IMG/VR virus record: IMGVR_UViG_3300023184_000140
Location: 1-59,107 of that record
Strand: one strand, 5' to 3'
Length of the DNA stretch: 59,107 bases
Source of the DNA: a virus
Under the pieces are notes generated by a model. That model saw only the letters and a list, made by a program, of their open reading frames with translations, made no database searches and was not told the DNA's origin. Both the position numbers and the translations under genes were made by a program. This document shows positions 23,258 through 32,198 of the stretch, piece by piece. Positions within the stretch are counted from its first letter, which is position 1. Every line of letters starts with the position of its first letter.

Positions 23258-24649
23258 TTAAATACTTGTCAGAGCTTTGCCAGTGTAGTAAGCAGTTGCC
23301 AGTTGAGACAACGGAGAAGGAGAATACGACGCTCCAGTAGTGCTTCCTGACTGAGTTTGTGAAGTAGGAGTAATCGGAGCCATACCGCGAACCTGCGTAC
23401 TGAGCCAATCTGCCTGTTGTTTCGGATAATCACGTTTATCAACAAACTGTTGGTAAGCCGCATCAAGAGTAGCTTGTTGTTGCCTTTGTTGAGCCTGACC
23501 AGCAGCTTCCAAAGATGCGACATCGGTATTACGCATAGCTTGTTCTTGCTGTTGCATCTGCGCATAACTACCTAACGCACCCATCTGACGCTGGTAATCT
23601 GCCGCTTGAGCTTGTTGAGCCGCCTGAGCAGCACTTAAACCAAACTGTTGTTGAGCTTGTCCAGCTCCTGTTTGCATCTGCCCGAGGTTAGCTAAATTCT
23701 GCTGTTGTTGAGAAGTCAATTGACCAGCAGTTTGGCCTAAATTAGTTAGATTCTGCTGTTGTTGCCCAGTGAGCTGCCCAGCCGTGCTAGCTAACTGAGC
23801 CTGTCTAGCGAGGTCAGCTTGAGACGCAGACAAAGCCTGTCCGTAACCTTGATTAGCTAACTGAGCTTGTTGATTTAAAATACCTTCTTGAGTATCCCTT
23901 AAAGCACGAGATCCGAACTCACCCATACGACCGCTACCGAACTGACCAGCGCGTATAAATGCGTCTGAAACTCCTGGCAGAAGGTTTTCAGACAGATTAC
24001 GGGCACCTTGTCTAGCCATAACGTCCATGACGTTCTGCTGATAAGGCGACATGTACTGGTTAATATTAGCAGCAGAAGACTGGGCAGCTGTTTGAAGATA
24101 AGGATCCGCTGCGCCCGTTATACTTTGTTGCCCCGCCTGAGCTAAGTAAGGTTGAGCGGCACCTGTTATATCTTGCTGACCGGCTCTGTTGTAATAATCT
24201 TGTCCAGCAGTTAGATTGCTACCTACAAGACTAGGGTTTAAATACCTGTCTTGCGCAGTGTTCAACTGGTCTGACGTACCTTTTCCAGCGTAGCCGTACA
24301 TGTCTGTTTGCGCAGCATCGATACCTGACTGCCAAAAACCTTGATTATTAGCTACGTTTTTATAAGCCTGTTGCTGTAACGGAGAAAGCTCAGCAACACG
24401 GGGAGCATTATACTCTTGATACGGTTTACTAGCAAGATTGCTAGCCATTTGAATCTGAGTATAAATGGCGTCTTGCATCCACTTCGGAGTCTCTGAAGTA
24501 GTTGTAACGTAAGACGTAGCGGTTTGCGGAGCACCTTGAAAAAGACTAGTGCTAGTTGAAGGTTTAGCCGCAGCCGCCGGTGCTGGAGCTGCAGTTGTTT
24601 TTGGAGCACTGTAAGACGCACCGCTCATTTGGTTTACAGTAGTAGCCAT
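23258..24649 (-). CDS. Gln/Ala-rich putative internal virion protein (463 aa)
   Basis: The start overlaps the preceding stop in TAATG. The middle is dominated by glutamine/alanine repeats (TAGQLTGQQQQNLTNLGQ and its near copy), predicted to be long helices. The N-terminus is alanine/proline/threonine-rich. This composition is seen in ejection and core proteins of short-tailed phages in aquatic samples. No catalytic motif found. Confidence 0.6.
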   Translation of the reverse strand: MATTVNQMSGASYSAPKTTAAPAPAAAAKPSTSTSLFQGAPQTATSYVTTTSETPKWMQDAIYTQIQMASNLASKPYQEYNAPRVAELSPLQQQAYKNVANNQGFWQSGIDAAQTDMYGYAGKGTSDQLNTAQDRYLNPSLVGSNLTAGQDYYNRAGQQDITGAAQPYLAQAGQQSITGAADPYLQTAAQSSAANINQYMSPYQQNVMDVMARQGARNLSENLLPGVSDAFIRAGQFGSGRMGEFGSRALRDTQEGILNQQAQLANQGYGQALSASQADLARQAQLASTAGQLTGQQQQNLTNLGQTAGQLTSQQQQNLANLGQMQTGAGQAQQQFGLSAAQAAQQAQAADYQRQMGALGSYAQMQQQEQAMRNTDVASLEAAGQAQQRQQQATLDAAYQQFVDKRDYPKQQADWLSTQVRGMAPITPTSQTQSGSTTGASYSPSPLSQLATAYYTGKALTSI

Positions 24650-26583
24650 TATGCTGCTCCCTTCAAATACTGTAATGGTGATTTAGCATTCGGGCTAAAC
24701 TTACCTTTGGCCATTTCTTTACCTTTTTGTTTACGTAACTGTTGGCGCATCGCATCTAAACGTAGAGCACCTTCTTTGTTAGAACCGTCTCCTAACAACG
24801 CTACTGTTTCAGCATCCATAACATATTCTCCGTCTGAAAGCTTTGCATCAATGGTGTCTTCTCGACCAGAACCCGCACCCTGTGCAAACCTACCTATCAT
24901 AGAAAGAGGACCACCTTGAGCTAATTTATGAACAGGCGTATTATAAGTTCCAGAAGTAATTTTATTCCAATTCGTAGCCATGTAAGAATCTAAACTTTGA
25001 TTAGCTCTGTTTGCATCTTGCTGCATTCTTGCCCAGTCCCATTGCACAGAAGGTCTGTTAAAATACTCTTGCTGACTAGGTGACATACCGCTTATAGCTT
25101 TTTGGGCATCAGGTGGTCTTTGCATTGATGAGGCTAAAAGAGCCATAGTTGCTAAGTTTCCAGCACCACCAAACCCGCTCAAGCCTCCCCCGCCTCCAGC
25201 TGTTTGAGTACCTATAGAAGCACCTATCGGATTATTATAACCCGCCGGAGCCATCAGATTATTTGAAATACCTCCGTTTGACGGAACAGTACTGAAATTA
25301 CCTGACATTGACCTAACAGTATCAGATGCGGCAGAAGGACTACCTAGACTATAATTTGCGTTTTGAGTTCCTGTGTCAACGTATTTTAAACCACCGGTGT
25401 CGCTATACGGATTTTGATAAAGCCCTGTAGGTACTTCAGAACCAACCGTAGAAAGAGAAGTTTTTAACCCGTCAACAGTCATGTCAGCCGGTTTCATTTT
25501 CAAGCCTAATGACGAATCCGGAGTGCCGCTCAAAGCGTTTGAGGTGTATTGAGTTCCTCCAGCAGCTAAAGCTGTCAATGCTGCCGCTTTAGGGTCGTAA
25601 CCTACGGTTAAAGCGTTACCGAAACTCCTACCCGCAGCTCCTCCAAACCCGCTACCAGTACCTACAGCATTTCCTATAGCTCCGCCAAGTGCTCCTTGCG
25701 TAGCACCGCCTAAGAAACCTTTACCTGTAGCCATGCCGGCGACACCGCCAACTAAACCGCTACCGAGAATAGATTCACCGGCTTTTCCTAAACCTAAACC
25801 TAAAGTACTGTTAGCAGCGTTTCCTACAACACCACCTAAACCGCCACCTAAGCCGCCCATAAGCGCACCTTGTAGCACGTTACCGCCAGTTAGAGCAGAG
25901 GAGGCTCCACCTATGATAGCACTACCTAACATAGATGCGCCTACACCTGTAGCACCTAAACTAGTTCCGATAATTGTTCCAAGTCCTGGGGCGATTACGC
26001 TTAAAGCGATAGGTAAAATAGCACCTAAAAGACCGCCGCCTTTAAATTCACGTAGTCCGGTGTTAGGGTTGATTGTCCCTGAACCACCCATTCTACGTAA
26101 TACTTCAGCTTCTCTAGGGTTGATATGAGCTAACATTGTGTCGCCACCGCGACCTTGGTTAGCTAAGCTCCTAGCAACAGCCAAACCACCGCGAGCGAAA
26201 CCTTGTTTAGTGAGTCGTTCTTCCACACCGTAAAGAGCAACTAGCAGAGATATAACGAACACTTGGTCAAACTGAGGAGGAGCTTGATCTTCTGTGACTA
26301 CACCGTCTTTAATAGCCGCAGCTCTGACCTGTTCGTAGTTTTCAGGATGTTGAAGAACATACTCTAGCATTTTAATGATTTCTTGAACGTCTCCAGCCAT
26401 GATGGGCATACCGGAGATTTGTTGTTCAATCATGTCAATCGCTTGCTGGAACCTTGGGTCTCGGTTTGCGATGTCTAAAATAGCTTGTTTATTCAAAGCA
26501 GGACGCTCACCACCTTGCATATCTGCAGGAGGAGGTTCAGCAGGAGCCATTTGCATAGGATCCATCATAGTATTCTCATTCAT
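24649..26583 (-). CDS. Glycine-zipper-rich putative ejection protein (644 aa)
   Basis: Residues 180-330 consist almost entirely of GxxxG-type segments (LGGVVGNAANSTLGLGLG, GGVAGMATGKGFLGGA), predicted to insert into membranes. Upstream is GFARGGLAVARSL, downstream LAQGGPLSM and SDGEYVMDAETVALLGDG. The SDGEYVxxAxxV motif near the C-terminus is well known at the ends of tape measure and injection proteins. Its overlap with the GNAT gene (ATGA) and downstream genes of like composition make a translocation-channel role likely. Confidence 0.65.
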   Translation of the reverse strand: MNENTMMDPMQMAPAEPPPADMQGGERPALNKQAILDIANRDPRFQQAIDMIEQQISGMPIMAGDVQEIIKMLEYVLQHPENYEQVRAAAIKDGVVTEDQAPPQFDQVFVISLLVALYGVEERLTKQGFARGGLAVARSLANQGRGGDTMLAHINPREAEVLRRMGGSGTINPNTGLREFKGGGLLGAILPIALSVIAPGLGTIIGTSLGATGVGASMLGSAIIGGASSALTGGNVLQGALMGGLGGGLGGVVGNAANSTLGLGLGKAGESILGSGLVGGVAGMATGKGFLGGATQGALGGAIGNAVGTGSGFGGAAGRSFGNALTVGYDPKAAALTALAAGGTQYTSNALSGTPDSSLGLKMKPADMTVDGLKTSLSTVGSEVPTGLYQNPYSDTGGLKYVDTGTQNANYSLGSPSAASDTVRSMSGNFSTVPSNGGISNNLMAPAGYNNPIGASIGTQTAGGGGGLSGFGGAGNLATMALLASSMQRPPDAQKAISGMSPSQQEYFNRPSVQWDWARMQQDANRANQSLDSYMATNWNKITSGTYNTPVHKLAQGGPLSMIGRFAQGAGSGREDTIDAKLSDGEYVMDAETVALLGDGSNKEGALRLDAMRQQLRKQKGKEMAKGKFSPNAKSPLQYLKGAA

Positions 26584-27035
26584 AACTTACCTCTACGCCA
26601 TGCGTGTGTGTAATATTCTTCTGCTAAAAAGCCGTATATGTGTAGATCATCATCTGCGAAAGATTTACGCATTATACCTTCTAGTTTGAAACCTAAATGT
26701 TCTACAAAATTCTTTGAAGCTTCGTTTTTACCTCTAATTAGACCAGTTACTCTAGCAGCCCCAAGCTGGTCAAACGTGTAGCTAAAAACAGCATTAAACA
26801 ATGTTAAAACTTCTTTCGGTGAATCAAACCCTTTAGGTTTTAAAGCAATGTTTATGTCTACGTTCCTAGATGAAAAATTTGTAAAAACAACAGCGCATGT
26901 AAATTCATTGTTTTCATCTACCACAGACATAACTCTGCAAAACCCTGTTATGTTTAGAGCACCTACACGTTCTTTTACCCATTTTTCAGCTTCTTCCTCT
27001 CGGTTAAAGCCGATGAATCTCATCATGTTAAACAC
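26580..27035 (-). CDS. GNAT-family N-acetyltransferase (151 aa)
   Basis: The pattern CRVMSVVDENNEFTCAVVFTNF, then FDQLGAARVTGLIRGKNEASKNFVEHLGFKLEG shows the GNAT core, with the acetyl-CoA loop near RGKNEASKNFVEHLGF and the final beta-bulge. It resembles RimJ/RimL-like enzymes. Acetyltransferases occur next to tail or injection genes in several podoviruses, so it could act on a virion or host protein early in infection. Substrate unknown. Confidence 0.8.
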   Translation of the reverse strand: MFNMMRFIGFNREEEAEKWVKERVGALNITGFCRVMSVVDENNEFTCAVVFTNFSSRNVDINIALKPKGFDSPKEVLTLFNAVFSYTFDQLGAARVTGLIRGKNEASKNFVEHLGFKLEGIMRKSFADDDLHIYGFLAEEYYTHAWRRGKL

Positions 27036-27253
27036 TGGCAGAGACGCTCTGCCCAGTCTAACCAGTTGTCATACTGGTACGGGTTTGGTGGGTTTCTACC
27101 GATGTCAGTATTGTTTAAAAACTGGACAGCCCAGTTTTGCCATTGCGTAACATCGTCAAGACGACCAAACGAACCATAAGAATCAAGATCTAAAACGATC
27201 TGGTCAGCCCAGTCGTTTAAAGACATATATGTAGGTCTAGTTATAGTCGTCAT
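27023..27253 (-). CDS. Small hypothetical virion-region protein (76 aa)
   Basis: A tryptophan- and aspartate-rich protein (SLNDWADQIVLDLD, WLDWAERLCQCL) overlapping the nozzle-like gene by four bases and the GNAT gene by 13. Such short W-rich proteins are found beside tail nozzle genes in aquatic podoviruses. Tail-completion role is a guess. Confidence 0.6.
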   Translation of the reverse strand: MTTITRPTYMSLNDWADQIVLDLDSYGSFGRLDDVTQWQNWAVQFLNNTDIGRNPPNPYQYDNWLDWAERLCQCLT

Positions 27254-28776
27254 CCTAGCATTGTTCCATCGCCGGTACTTACATGGCCAATGATTTGACC
27301 CATTTGATAATCACCATTAACCGCACTAGAGGTGAACCTAGCTCTTAACTCTCTACGTTGCTCTTTTAACATTACGACCTGTTCAAAAGGTAAATCTGCT
27401 TGCTCAGGGAAACTAAATACAGAACTATAGACTTCAGGAGCACGAGCATTTGCTCTACCCGTTATCTGAACTGTCATCGGACCAGACTGAATGAAGTCAG
27501 GTTCTATACTTGTCACCCGAGTGTAAACATTTCTACCTTGTACGAGCTGAGACAAATCTGCTGTTTCAAAATAAGACGCTATAGGGTTTATAACCTGTCC
27601 GTTAATTTCATTAGTACCACGTTCATGTATCCAAACATGATAACCTTCTGTAGTAGGAACCACTCCGGTTAAAAGCGGGGACATCAAAGAGTTGTTATAA
27701 ACACCTGCGCTACGTCCTAAATTAGGTAGTTCTGTGTCGTACCAGCTGTTTTCTCTAACGTTAAAAATAACTGCATGAGTACATTCTGTAGCGTCTCCTC
27801 TAGGGTAACACCACCAGATTTCACCAAAATGTGGTACTTTAAAAGCAAATACTTTAGACCTTTGAGTTGTGTTTAAACCGTCGTAAAAGTAATTGAGGTT
27901 CATCTGGTTAGGAACCTCTCGCACGACACCGTTAAACATTAAGAAGCGATCCATACCCGCCCAAAAGAAAACTCCATCGTAATCTACGACACAGTTTTCA
28001 GACATTATAGAAGTCTCAGTGGCTATAACGTCATATTGGAAAGTGGTTGCGCCGCCGGTAAACGTAGCACGAATCACAGCGTCGTATGCCCAAAATAAAC
28101 CAGCAGGAGCAGAACCCGCACCAGCTCGTAACGGCATACCTTTAACTATTTTTTGCCCCCACGGTCTAGAAATATTGGAACCTGAACCCGTAAGATCTGT
28201 AGGATCTCCGGCAACAGAATGACCAATAATACCATCAGTCCCATAGTAAAACAAATACGGATGAAGAACAACTATTCCTCCGGTAGCGTTTGCGCTAGCA
28301 GGTAATGTTATTTCTACTAAAGGATTCGTGTCTAACACATCTCCAATGAATATTTGACCGCCGGCATCGTTACATATGCAGCTAAGATTAGGTGAAACGT
28401 GGGCGACAACAGCGTTAAAACTGCTTGACGAATCGTATTGATAGTCAAACATCCATTGGTTCAAATCAGAATTAACTAAAGTTGACGGAGTTCTGTCACT
28501 TATGATAGACGTGTTACCTGAACCGTCAACAGTAAAACGCTCTAAGGTATTAGCACTACCAGAGTGACAATAAACAAAGTTCTGCTGAGTAAAAGAAGTT
28601 ATACCCCGACTTACTTCAGTGAGGTATTTACTGATTGAGCGGTATCCTCCTATTTTACGAGGTAAACCTCGCTGAAACCTAACCCACTGTCCGTCGGTAT
28701 AAAAGTTACCGTCAAATTTAGTCCCGTCCCGTTTAATTCCTGGCTCAGAACGTAAGACGATAGTAGTATCTGGCAT
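27250..28776 (-). CDS. Tail nozzle-like protein (508 aa)
   Basis: The start MPDTTIVLRSEPGIKRDGT at 28776 sits in TAATG with the preceding fibre gene; an earlier in-frame ATG at 28824 would cut into that gene. Many short beta strands and repeats (VRFQRGLPRKIGGYRS, MFNGVVREVPNQMNLNYF, VRENSWYDTELP) resemble the T7 gp12/P22 gp10-type tube or nozzle proteins that form the tail end. The size fits. The assignment rests on pattern and on the adaptor gene two genes upstream. Confidence 0.65.
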   Translation of the reverse strand: MPDTTIVLRSEPGIKRDGTKFDGNFYTDGQWVRFQRGLPRKIGGYRSISKYLTEVSRGITSFTQQNFVYCHSGSANTLERFTVDGSGNTSIISDRTPSTLVNSDLNQWMFDYQYDSSSSFNAVVAHVSPNLSCICNDAGGQIFIGDVLDTNPLVEITLPASANATGGIVVLHPYLFYYGTDGIIGHSVAGDPTDLTGSGSNISRPWGQKIVKGMPLRAGAGSAPAGLFWAYDAVIRATFTGGATTFQYDVIATETSIMSENCVVDYDGVFFWAGMDRFLMFNGVVREVPNQMNLNYFYDGLNTTQRSKVFAFKVPHFGEIWWCYPRGDATECTHAVIFNVRENSWYDTELPNLGRSAGVYNNSLMSPLLTGVVPTTEGYHVWIHERGTNEINGQVINPIASYFETADLSQLVQGRNVYTRVTSIEPDFIQSGPMTVQITGRANARAPEVYSSVFSFPEQADLPFEQVVMLKEQRRELRARFTSSAVNGDYQMGQIIGHVSTGDGTMLG

Positions 28777-29972
28777 TAGAATGTACCACCTGAAACTACA
28801 GGAATCGGACCTAAAGCTACCCACGCATCTAACTCTGTAGCTGCTGTGAATATAGGTATACCTACAGATGTTCCACCTAAATTAATAAGTGCGCCTCCAG
28901 CAGTAGTAGCCCCCGTACCACCTTGGGCAACACTAATAGGGAAAGCTACCGTTGAGGTGTCTGCGTCTATTACGTCGGCACCGTCACAATAAAGGATAGC
29001 TCTAGCACCTTGGTTTATAACAACACCTGTACCAGTTGTTGAAATAACCGTTAAGACGTAAGCGCCAGTGGTAGCGTTATCTACCCAATACTGTTGTACG
29101 GTGTCAGGTACAACGACATTTAAATCACCTGTTAAAGTTCCGGTAAATTTATAAACAATTCTATTAAGTTCGGAGCCAGCTAGTACATAGTCTCCGGATC
29201 CTGAAACATTGATAACGGTATAATCAAATATGAAAATAGCAGACTGACCGAAACCTACAGTGTAGTAATCCGTTCCGTCACTGACGATTACTGAAGAGTT
29301 TCCTGGCTGATAAGTTTTTGCGGATAATCCGTCTATGTTACAGATACCGTCAGGAGTAACAGTAACGTCACCACCGCCAGCATTGTTCAAATACATAAAC
29401 CAATTGTTTCCAACCGTAGCAGCGTTCGGTAGCGTTAAGTCTCCTGCACCGCTACCGTTCCAAACGTACATTTTAGCGCGGTCTGTGGCTCCAGCAGTAT
29501 AATTAGCGTTGAATTGAACAATAGGCATAGACTGCGAAAGCAGCGTACCGATAGCTATAATACCAGTTCCAGCAAGAGCTGAAGCGTTAGCTGCAGAAAC
29601 AGCAGCGCCATATTGAAGCGATACCCAAGAACCGGCTTCAGTAGAATTGTTAGTTAAATATACCTGCCAAACTGTACCAGGAGACAAAGAAACAATCTGT
29701 GTGCCCGTAGCGTTTTTAACTACAAACGAGTTTGCGCCGGTATTGTTAAATAATATCGTTTCACCGTTAGCTGCTTGAGAAGCGTTCGGTAAAAATACAC
29801 TTCTAGAAGCTACAGTAGCGTTAACGTCTATAATCCTAGTAGCTAGGTTCGTAGACGTAGAAGTTTCTTCTGGCCAACTTAGAACAACATCGGTAGTTAA
29901 AGTTAACGAGCTGTAACTTACATCACTTGGATATATGTTTGCGCCGCCAAAAACATCTGTGTAAATAGTCAC
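28776..29972 (-). CDS. Tail fibre-type protein (398 aa)
   Basis: Translation starts at GTG (29972) with SD AGGAG and overlaps the adaptor stop (GTGA). The chain is Thr/Asn/Gly-rich with beta repeats typical of trimeric fibres; a VAQGGTGATTAGGALINLG box near the C-terminus is widespread in tail fibres. It ends VVSGGTF, an ending shared with the fibre gene at 38375-38950. It probably binds the host or attaches a larger fibre. Confidence 0.75.
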   Translation of the reverse strand: MTIYTDVFGGANIYPSDVSYSSLTLTTDVVLSWPEETSTSTNLATRIIDVNATVASRSVFLPNASQAANGETILFNNTGANSFVVKNATGTQIVSLSPGTVWQVYLTNNSTEAGSWVSLQYGAAVSAANASALAGTGIIAIGTLLSQSMPIVQFNANYTAGATDRAKMYVWNGSGAGDLTLPNAATVGNNWFMYLNNAGGGDVTVTPDGICNIDGLSAKTYQPGNSSVIVSDGTDYYTVGFGQSAIFIFDYTVINVSGSGDYVLAGSELNRIVYKFTGTLTGDLNVVVPDTVQQYWVDNATTGAYVLTVISTTGTGVVINQGARAILYCDGADVIDADTSTVAFPISVAQGGTGATTAGGALINLGGTSVGIPIFTAATELDAWVALGPIPVVSGGTF

Positions 29973-30598
29973 GCTTCGCTCCTAGTAGCCGTACGATCTA
30001 AGATACGTTTGAGGTCTTCTCCGTTGAGAGCCTGTGCCGCACGATCGTACATAGCTTGCCATGTCTGTATCCGCTCGTCGTTCTTCAGAAACGGCGCAGC
30101 TTCTAGCAGAGTTGCATAAAGTAACGCATCTGGGGCATATTCAGTGACCCAGTTCGTTTGGAAATCTTCGCCTAAAAAGCGAGGTTGCTCGTAGTATAAA
30201 ATTTCTAAAGTCTGAGCTGTAGTCGGAGTCGGTGTTATCAACCAGTGTTGATAATCGTAATCTGCGTAAAACTCAGGTGTTCCGGTTTGAGCATCATCTG
30301 GCCAATAATAACGTAGGTATTCATAAGACCGACCAAATATAGGTTGACCGTCAACAGTCATAGAAACCGTATCGCGCCAACGATCAGGTTTAAGGTAAAC
30401 AGCAACGCCAGGAGAGAGGGGGGTCGTGACTGCTCGAATGAAGCCTGTTATCTTCAGTTCGCGGGAGATTCTACGCTCTCCCAAAGTTACTAAGCGTGGC
30501 AGCTGATCATAGACTATCGCATCGCTCTCGGCAGTAAAGCCTCGTTCGAGGTAGCGACGAACGTCCACCAGCAAGCTCTCGTACGTCATCGTGTACAT
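29969..30598 (-). CDS. Head-tail adaptor, SU10-like (209 aa)
   Basis: YDQLPRLVTLGERRISRELKITGF and the following strands (VAVYLKPDRWRDTVSM, LEILYYEQPRFLGED) with a final helical part (PDALLYATLLEAAPFLK) fit the tail adaptor family of podoviruses related to T7 gp11 and the SU10 adaptor. It would sit on the portal and take the nozzle. A second candidate head-tail protein lies at 41155-42135. Confidence 0.75.
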   Translation of the reverse strand: MYTMTYESLLVDVRRYLERGFTAESDAIVYDQLPRLVTLGERRISRELKITGFIRAVTTPLSPGVAVYLKPDRWRDTVSMTVDGQPIFGRSYEYLRYYWPDDAQTGTPEFYADYDYQHWLITPTPTTAQTLEILYYEQPRFLGEDFQTNWVTEYAPDALLYATLLEAAPFLKNDERIQTWQAMYDRAAQALNGEDLKRILDRTATRSEA

Positions 30599-30646
30599 TT
30601 ATATACTCCGTAAGTACTAGCAGCTGGTGCAGCTTGCGCCTGTGAA

Positions 30647-30676
30647 AATTATACCCTTGAAAGTCAATAGAGGCAA
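30647..30676 (-). promoter_or_regulatory. Late promoter TTGCCT-N18-TATAAT
   Basis: On the minus strand TTGCCT (30671-30676) and TATAAT (30647-30652) are separated by 18 bases, placing a start near 30640, some 40 bases before the adaptor ATG at 30598. The same -35 box is seen at 45798-45803. It starts the tail-to-ejection part of the late region. Confidence 0.7.
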
Positions 30677-30679
30677 GTT

Positions 30680-30838
30680 CTAATGCTTCATGAAAGCAAT
30701 GTTTATAAGCAGTAGCATGATTGCCCCCGCAGAACCGATAAGTATAGCCTCTATACGTTTAATACGGAGAATAGTTTCTTTCCATCGCTCAGCACAAACT
30801 GCTTCATGTGTTGCAAATTTTGTATCTATGGAGTCCAT
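30680..30838 (-). CDS. XhlA-like membrane protein, lysis cassette (52 aa)
   Basis: A 52-residue frame directly follows the endolysin gene. Its first half is a charged helix (ATHEAVCAERWKETILRIKRI) and its second half one membrane segment (EAILIGSAGAIMLLLINIAF). That is the layout of the haemolysin XhlA family, small membrane proteins linked to phage lysis. It is too short for many gene callers. Likely helps holin function. Confidence 0.65.
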   Translation of the reverse strand: MDSIDTKFATHEAVCAERWKETILRIKRIEAILIGSAGAIMLLLINIAFMKH

Positions 30839-30839
30839 T

Positions 30840-31319
30840 TTAACTTCCTAAGTAAATAGCACGTTCGTCTTTTCTGCGGTTTTCAAGACCTTTTAGAATC
30901 TTACCATTGGCTTTACAATACTTTAAAAACTCGTCGGCAGCACCAGCGTAATCACCGCGATTATGCCGTTGTCTGAGTGTACTGCGCTGTAGAGTTCCCA
31001 ACCCGACATTGAAACTGAAGCTAACAAGAGCGTCCATCCAAGCTTGGCGAGTGCTAGCATTAGGACAATATTTAAGAACTCCTCGTTCAAACCTTTCAAG
31101 ATCTTTTGCAAGAATAGCATTAATTTCTTCTACTGTAAATGTTCTGTTCCAACCTTCTGGAATTGACAAATTGTTTCGCTCTTCAAACGGCACTTTTGCA
31201 TGGTTAGGATCAATCACATGACCAATTCCAACCGTCCACAACCTAGCAGGGCAACGGTAAGGTTTAATCCTTACCCCCTCGTGGTGGGCAATCATCTTTA
31301 AAGCCTTGAAGCTTATCAT
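30840..31319 (-). CDS. Endolysin, GH24 phage lysozyme (159 aa)
   Basis: HHEG (E14), YRCP and WTVGIGH (T29) give the E-C-T catalytic arrangement of R21-like lambdoid lysozymes, which hydrolyse the MurNAc-GlcNAc bond. C-terminal LGTLQRSTLRQRHNRGDY and ENRRKDERAIYL are typical. No signal peptide is seen, so holin-dependent release is expected. The start overlaps the stop of a 25-residue membrane micro-gene. Confidence 0.92.
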   Translation of the reverse strand: MISFKALKMIAHHEGVRIKPYRCPARLWTVGIGHVIDPNHAKVPFEERNNLSIPEGWNRTFTVEEINAILAKDLERFERGVLKYCPNASTRQAWMDALVSFSFNVGLGTLQRSTLRQRHNRGDYAGAADEFLKYCKANGKILKGLENRRKDERAIYLGS

Positions 31320-31393
31320 TTTGGTAAATGCAAAATTAGATACACACTAGCTATTAAAGTAACAAACATTCTGAAATAAATTACGTAGATCAT
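31316..31393 (-). CDS. 25-residue membrane micro-protein in the lysis cassette
   Basis: Reading MIYVIYFRMFVTLIASVYLILHLPK, it is one hydrophobic helix. Its ATG overlaps the holin stop (AAATGA) and its TGA overlaps the endolysin ATG, so all three are coupled. Neither the overlap at both ends nor the hydrophobicity would be expected by chance in a spacer. It may tune lysis timing or simply carry ribosomes to the endolysin start. Confidence 0.5.
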   Translation of the reverse strand: MIYVIYFRMFVTLIASVYLILHLPK

Positions 31394-31905
31394 TTTTTAA
31401 ACTCACGACCGCCAAAATAAAACGCAATAATCGAAGCAAACAGTGCTTGAGTCTCGTCATCCCAAAGCTGGTCAGCCAACACATTAAACTCAATCCCACT
31501 AGTTACACCTTTGTAGGCTAAAACCGCATCTATAGCCACTAGCAGAAAGAAAAACCCATAGGTAATTACAGGGCGAACCGAAGCACGTAGGTCTTTCATC
31601 CACGTAGATGTACCTTCGTTTAGCGACATATCGTGAGCATAGATAGCACTCATCTCGGCTTGCTGTGCGCCTATTACCGCTTGTCGTTCATCTGAAGCAG
31701 TCTGGGTCTTTATTTCATCTAACTTAATAGCTTCAATTTGTTGCTGTGCTGCAAACCCTGCTGCAGCTAGTTGTAGTTCCCGTTCAGTTTGCATCTTGGC
31801 AAGTGCAAGTTCGTGCGACTTATCAGACTTGTCTTGAAAAAAATCCAGTATTTTGGGCAACCCACCCATTAAGAACGATACAAAAGTTGAGATAAGTGTC
31901 AGCAT
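31390..31905 (-). CDS. Holin, GTA_holin_3TM-like (171 aa)
   Basis: An N-terminal hydrophobic segment (LISTFVSFLMGGLPKILDFF), a long charged helix rich in Gln/Glu/Ala (30-95), then two membrane segments (PVITYGFFFLLVAIDAVLAY and ALFASIIAFYFGGREF). This is the layout of the three-membrane-segment holins used by gene transfer agents and phages. Located just before the endolysin. Function in timed pore formation is inferred from family. Confidence 0.75.
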   Translation of the reverse strand: MLTLISTFVSFLMGGLPKILDFFQDKSDKSHELALAKMQTERELQLAAAGFAAQQQIEAIKLDEIKTQTASDERQAVIGAQQAEMSAIYAHDMSLNEGTSTWMKDLRASVRPVITYGFFFLLVAIDAVLAYKGVTSGIEFNVLADQLWDDETQALFASIIAFYFGGREFKK

Positions 31906-32198
31906 TATTCCCCCTGCAATTCAAGCATTATCTTAGCGCGTAACTCACGCATCTTTCTTGTTTCTTCCATCGCCCTAGCCGTAGCGTTGTTCATGTCCAT
32001 ATACGCTATCCCCATGACCGGCAAAACTATGACTAGCACAATACACAAAACCAAAACGGTGATGAGTAAACTCCACGGTATGTTTGGCTCGTTCTTATCA
32101 GAATCATCACCCATAGAAACCACAATATTATGAACACGACCGCGAGTATTGACGTCATCTGCTCCGCGATTTTTCTTTTTATACTTGCCCGTCGCCAT
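31905..32198 (-). CDS. Single-pass membrane protein in the lysis region (97 aa)
   Basis: The start at 32198 has AGGTGG upstream; an internal ATG at 32114 would give the shorter MGDDSDKNEP form. The N-terminus is basic, one membrane segment lies at about 43-67 (SLLITVLVLCIVLVIVLPVMGIAY) and a charged helix follows. The first 166 bases lie out of frame within the upstream gene. The nested arrangement recalls spanin pairs, but neither product has a lipobox. Confidence 0.55.
   Translation of the reverse strand: MATGKYKKKNRGADDVNTRGRVHNIVVSMGDDSDKNEPNIPWSLLITVLVLCIVLVIVLPVMGIAYMDMNNATARAMEETRKMRELRAKIMLELQGE

Noticed and set aside
24649-26583. Tape measure protein because of the SDGEYVMDAETV motif
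   Set aside because: Too short for a siphovirus or myovirus tape measure, located at the end of late genes with other glycine-zipper proteins, and no tail tube or sheath genes are present.
30647-30676. TTGACT close to TATAAT as the -35 box at 30661-30670
   Set aside because: Only nine bases from the -10 box, too short for sigma70. TTGCCT at 18 bases is kept.
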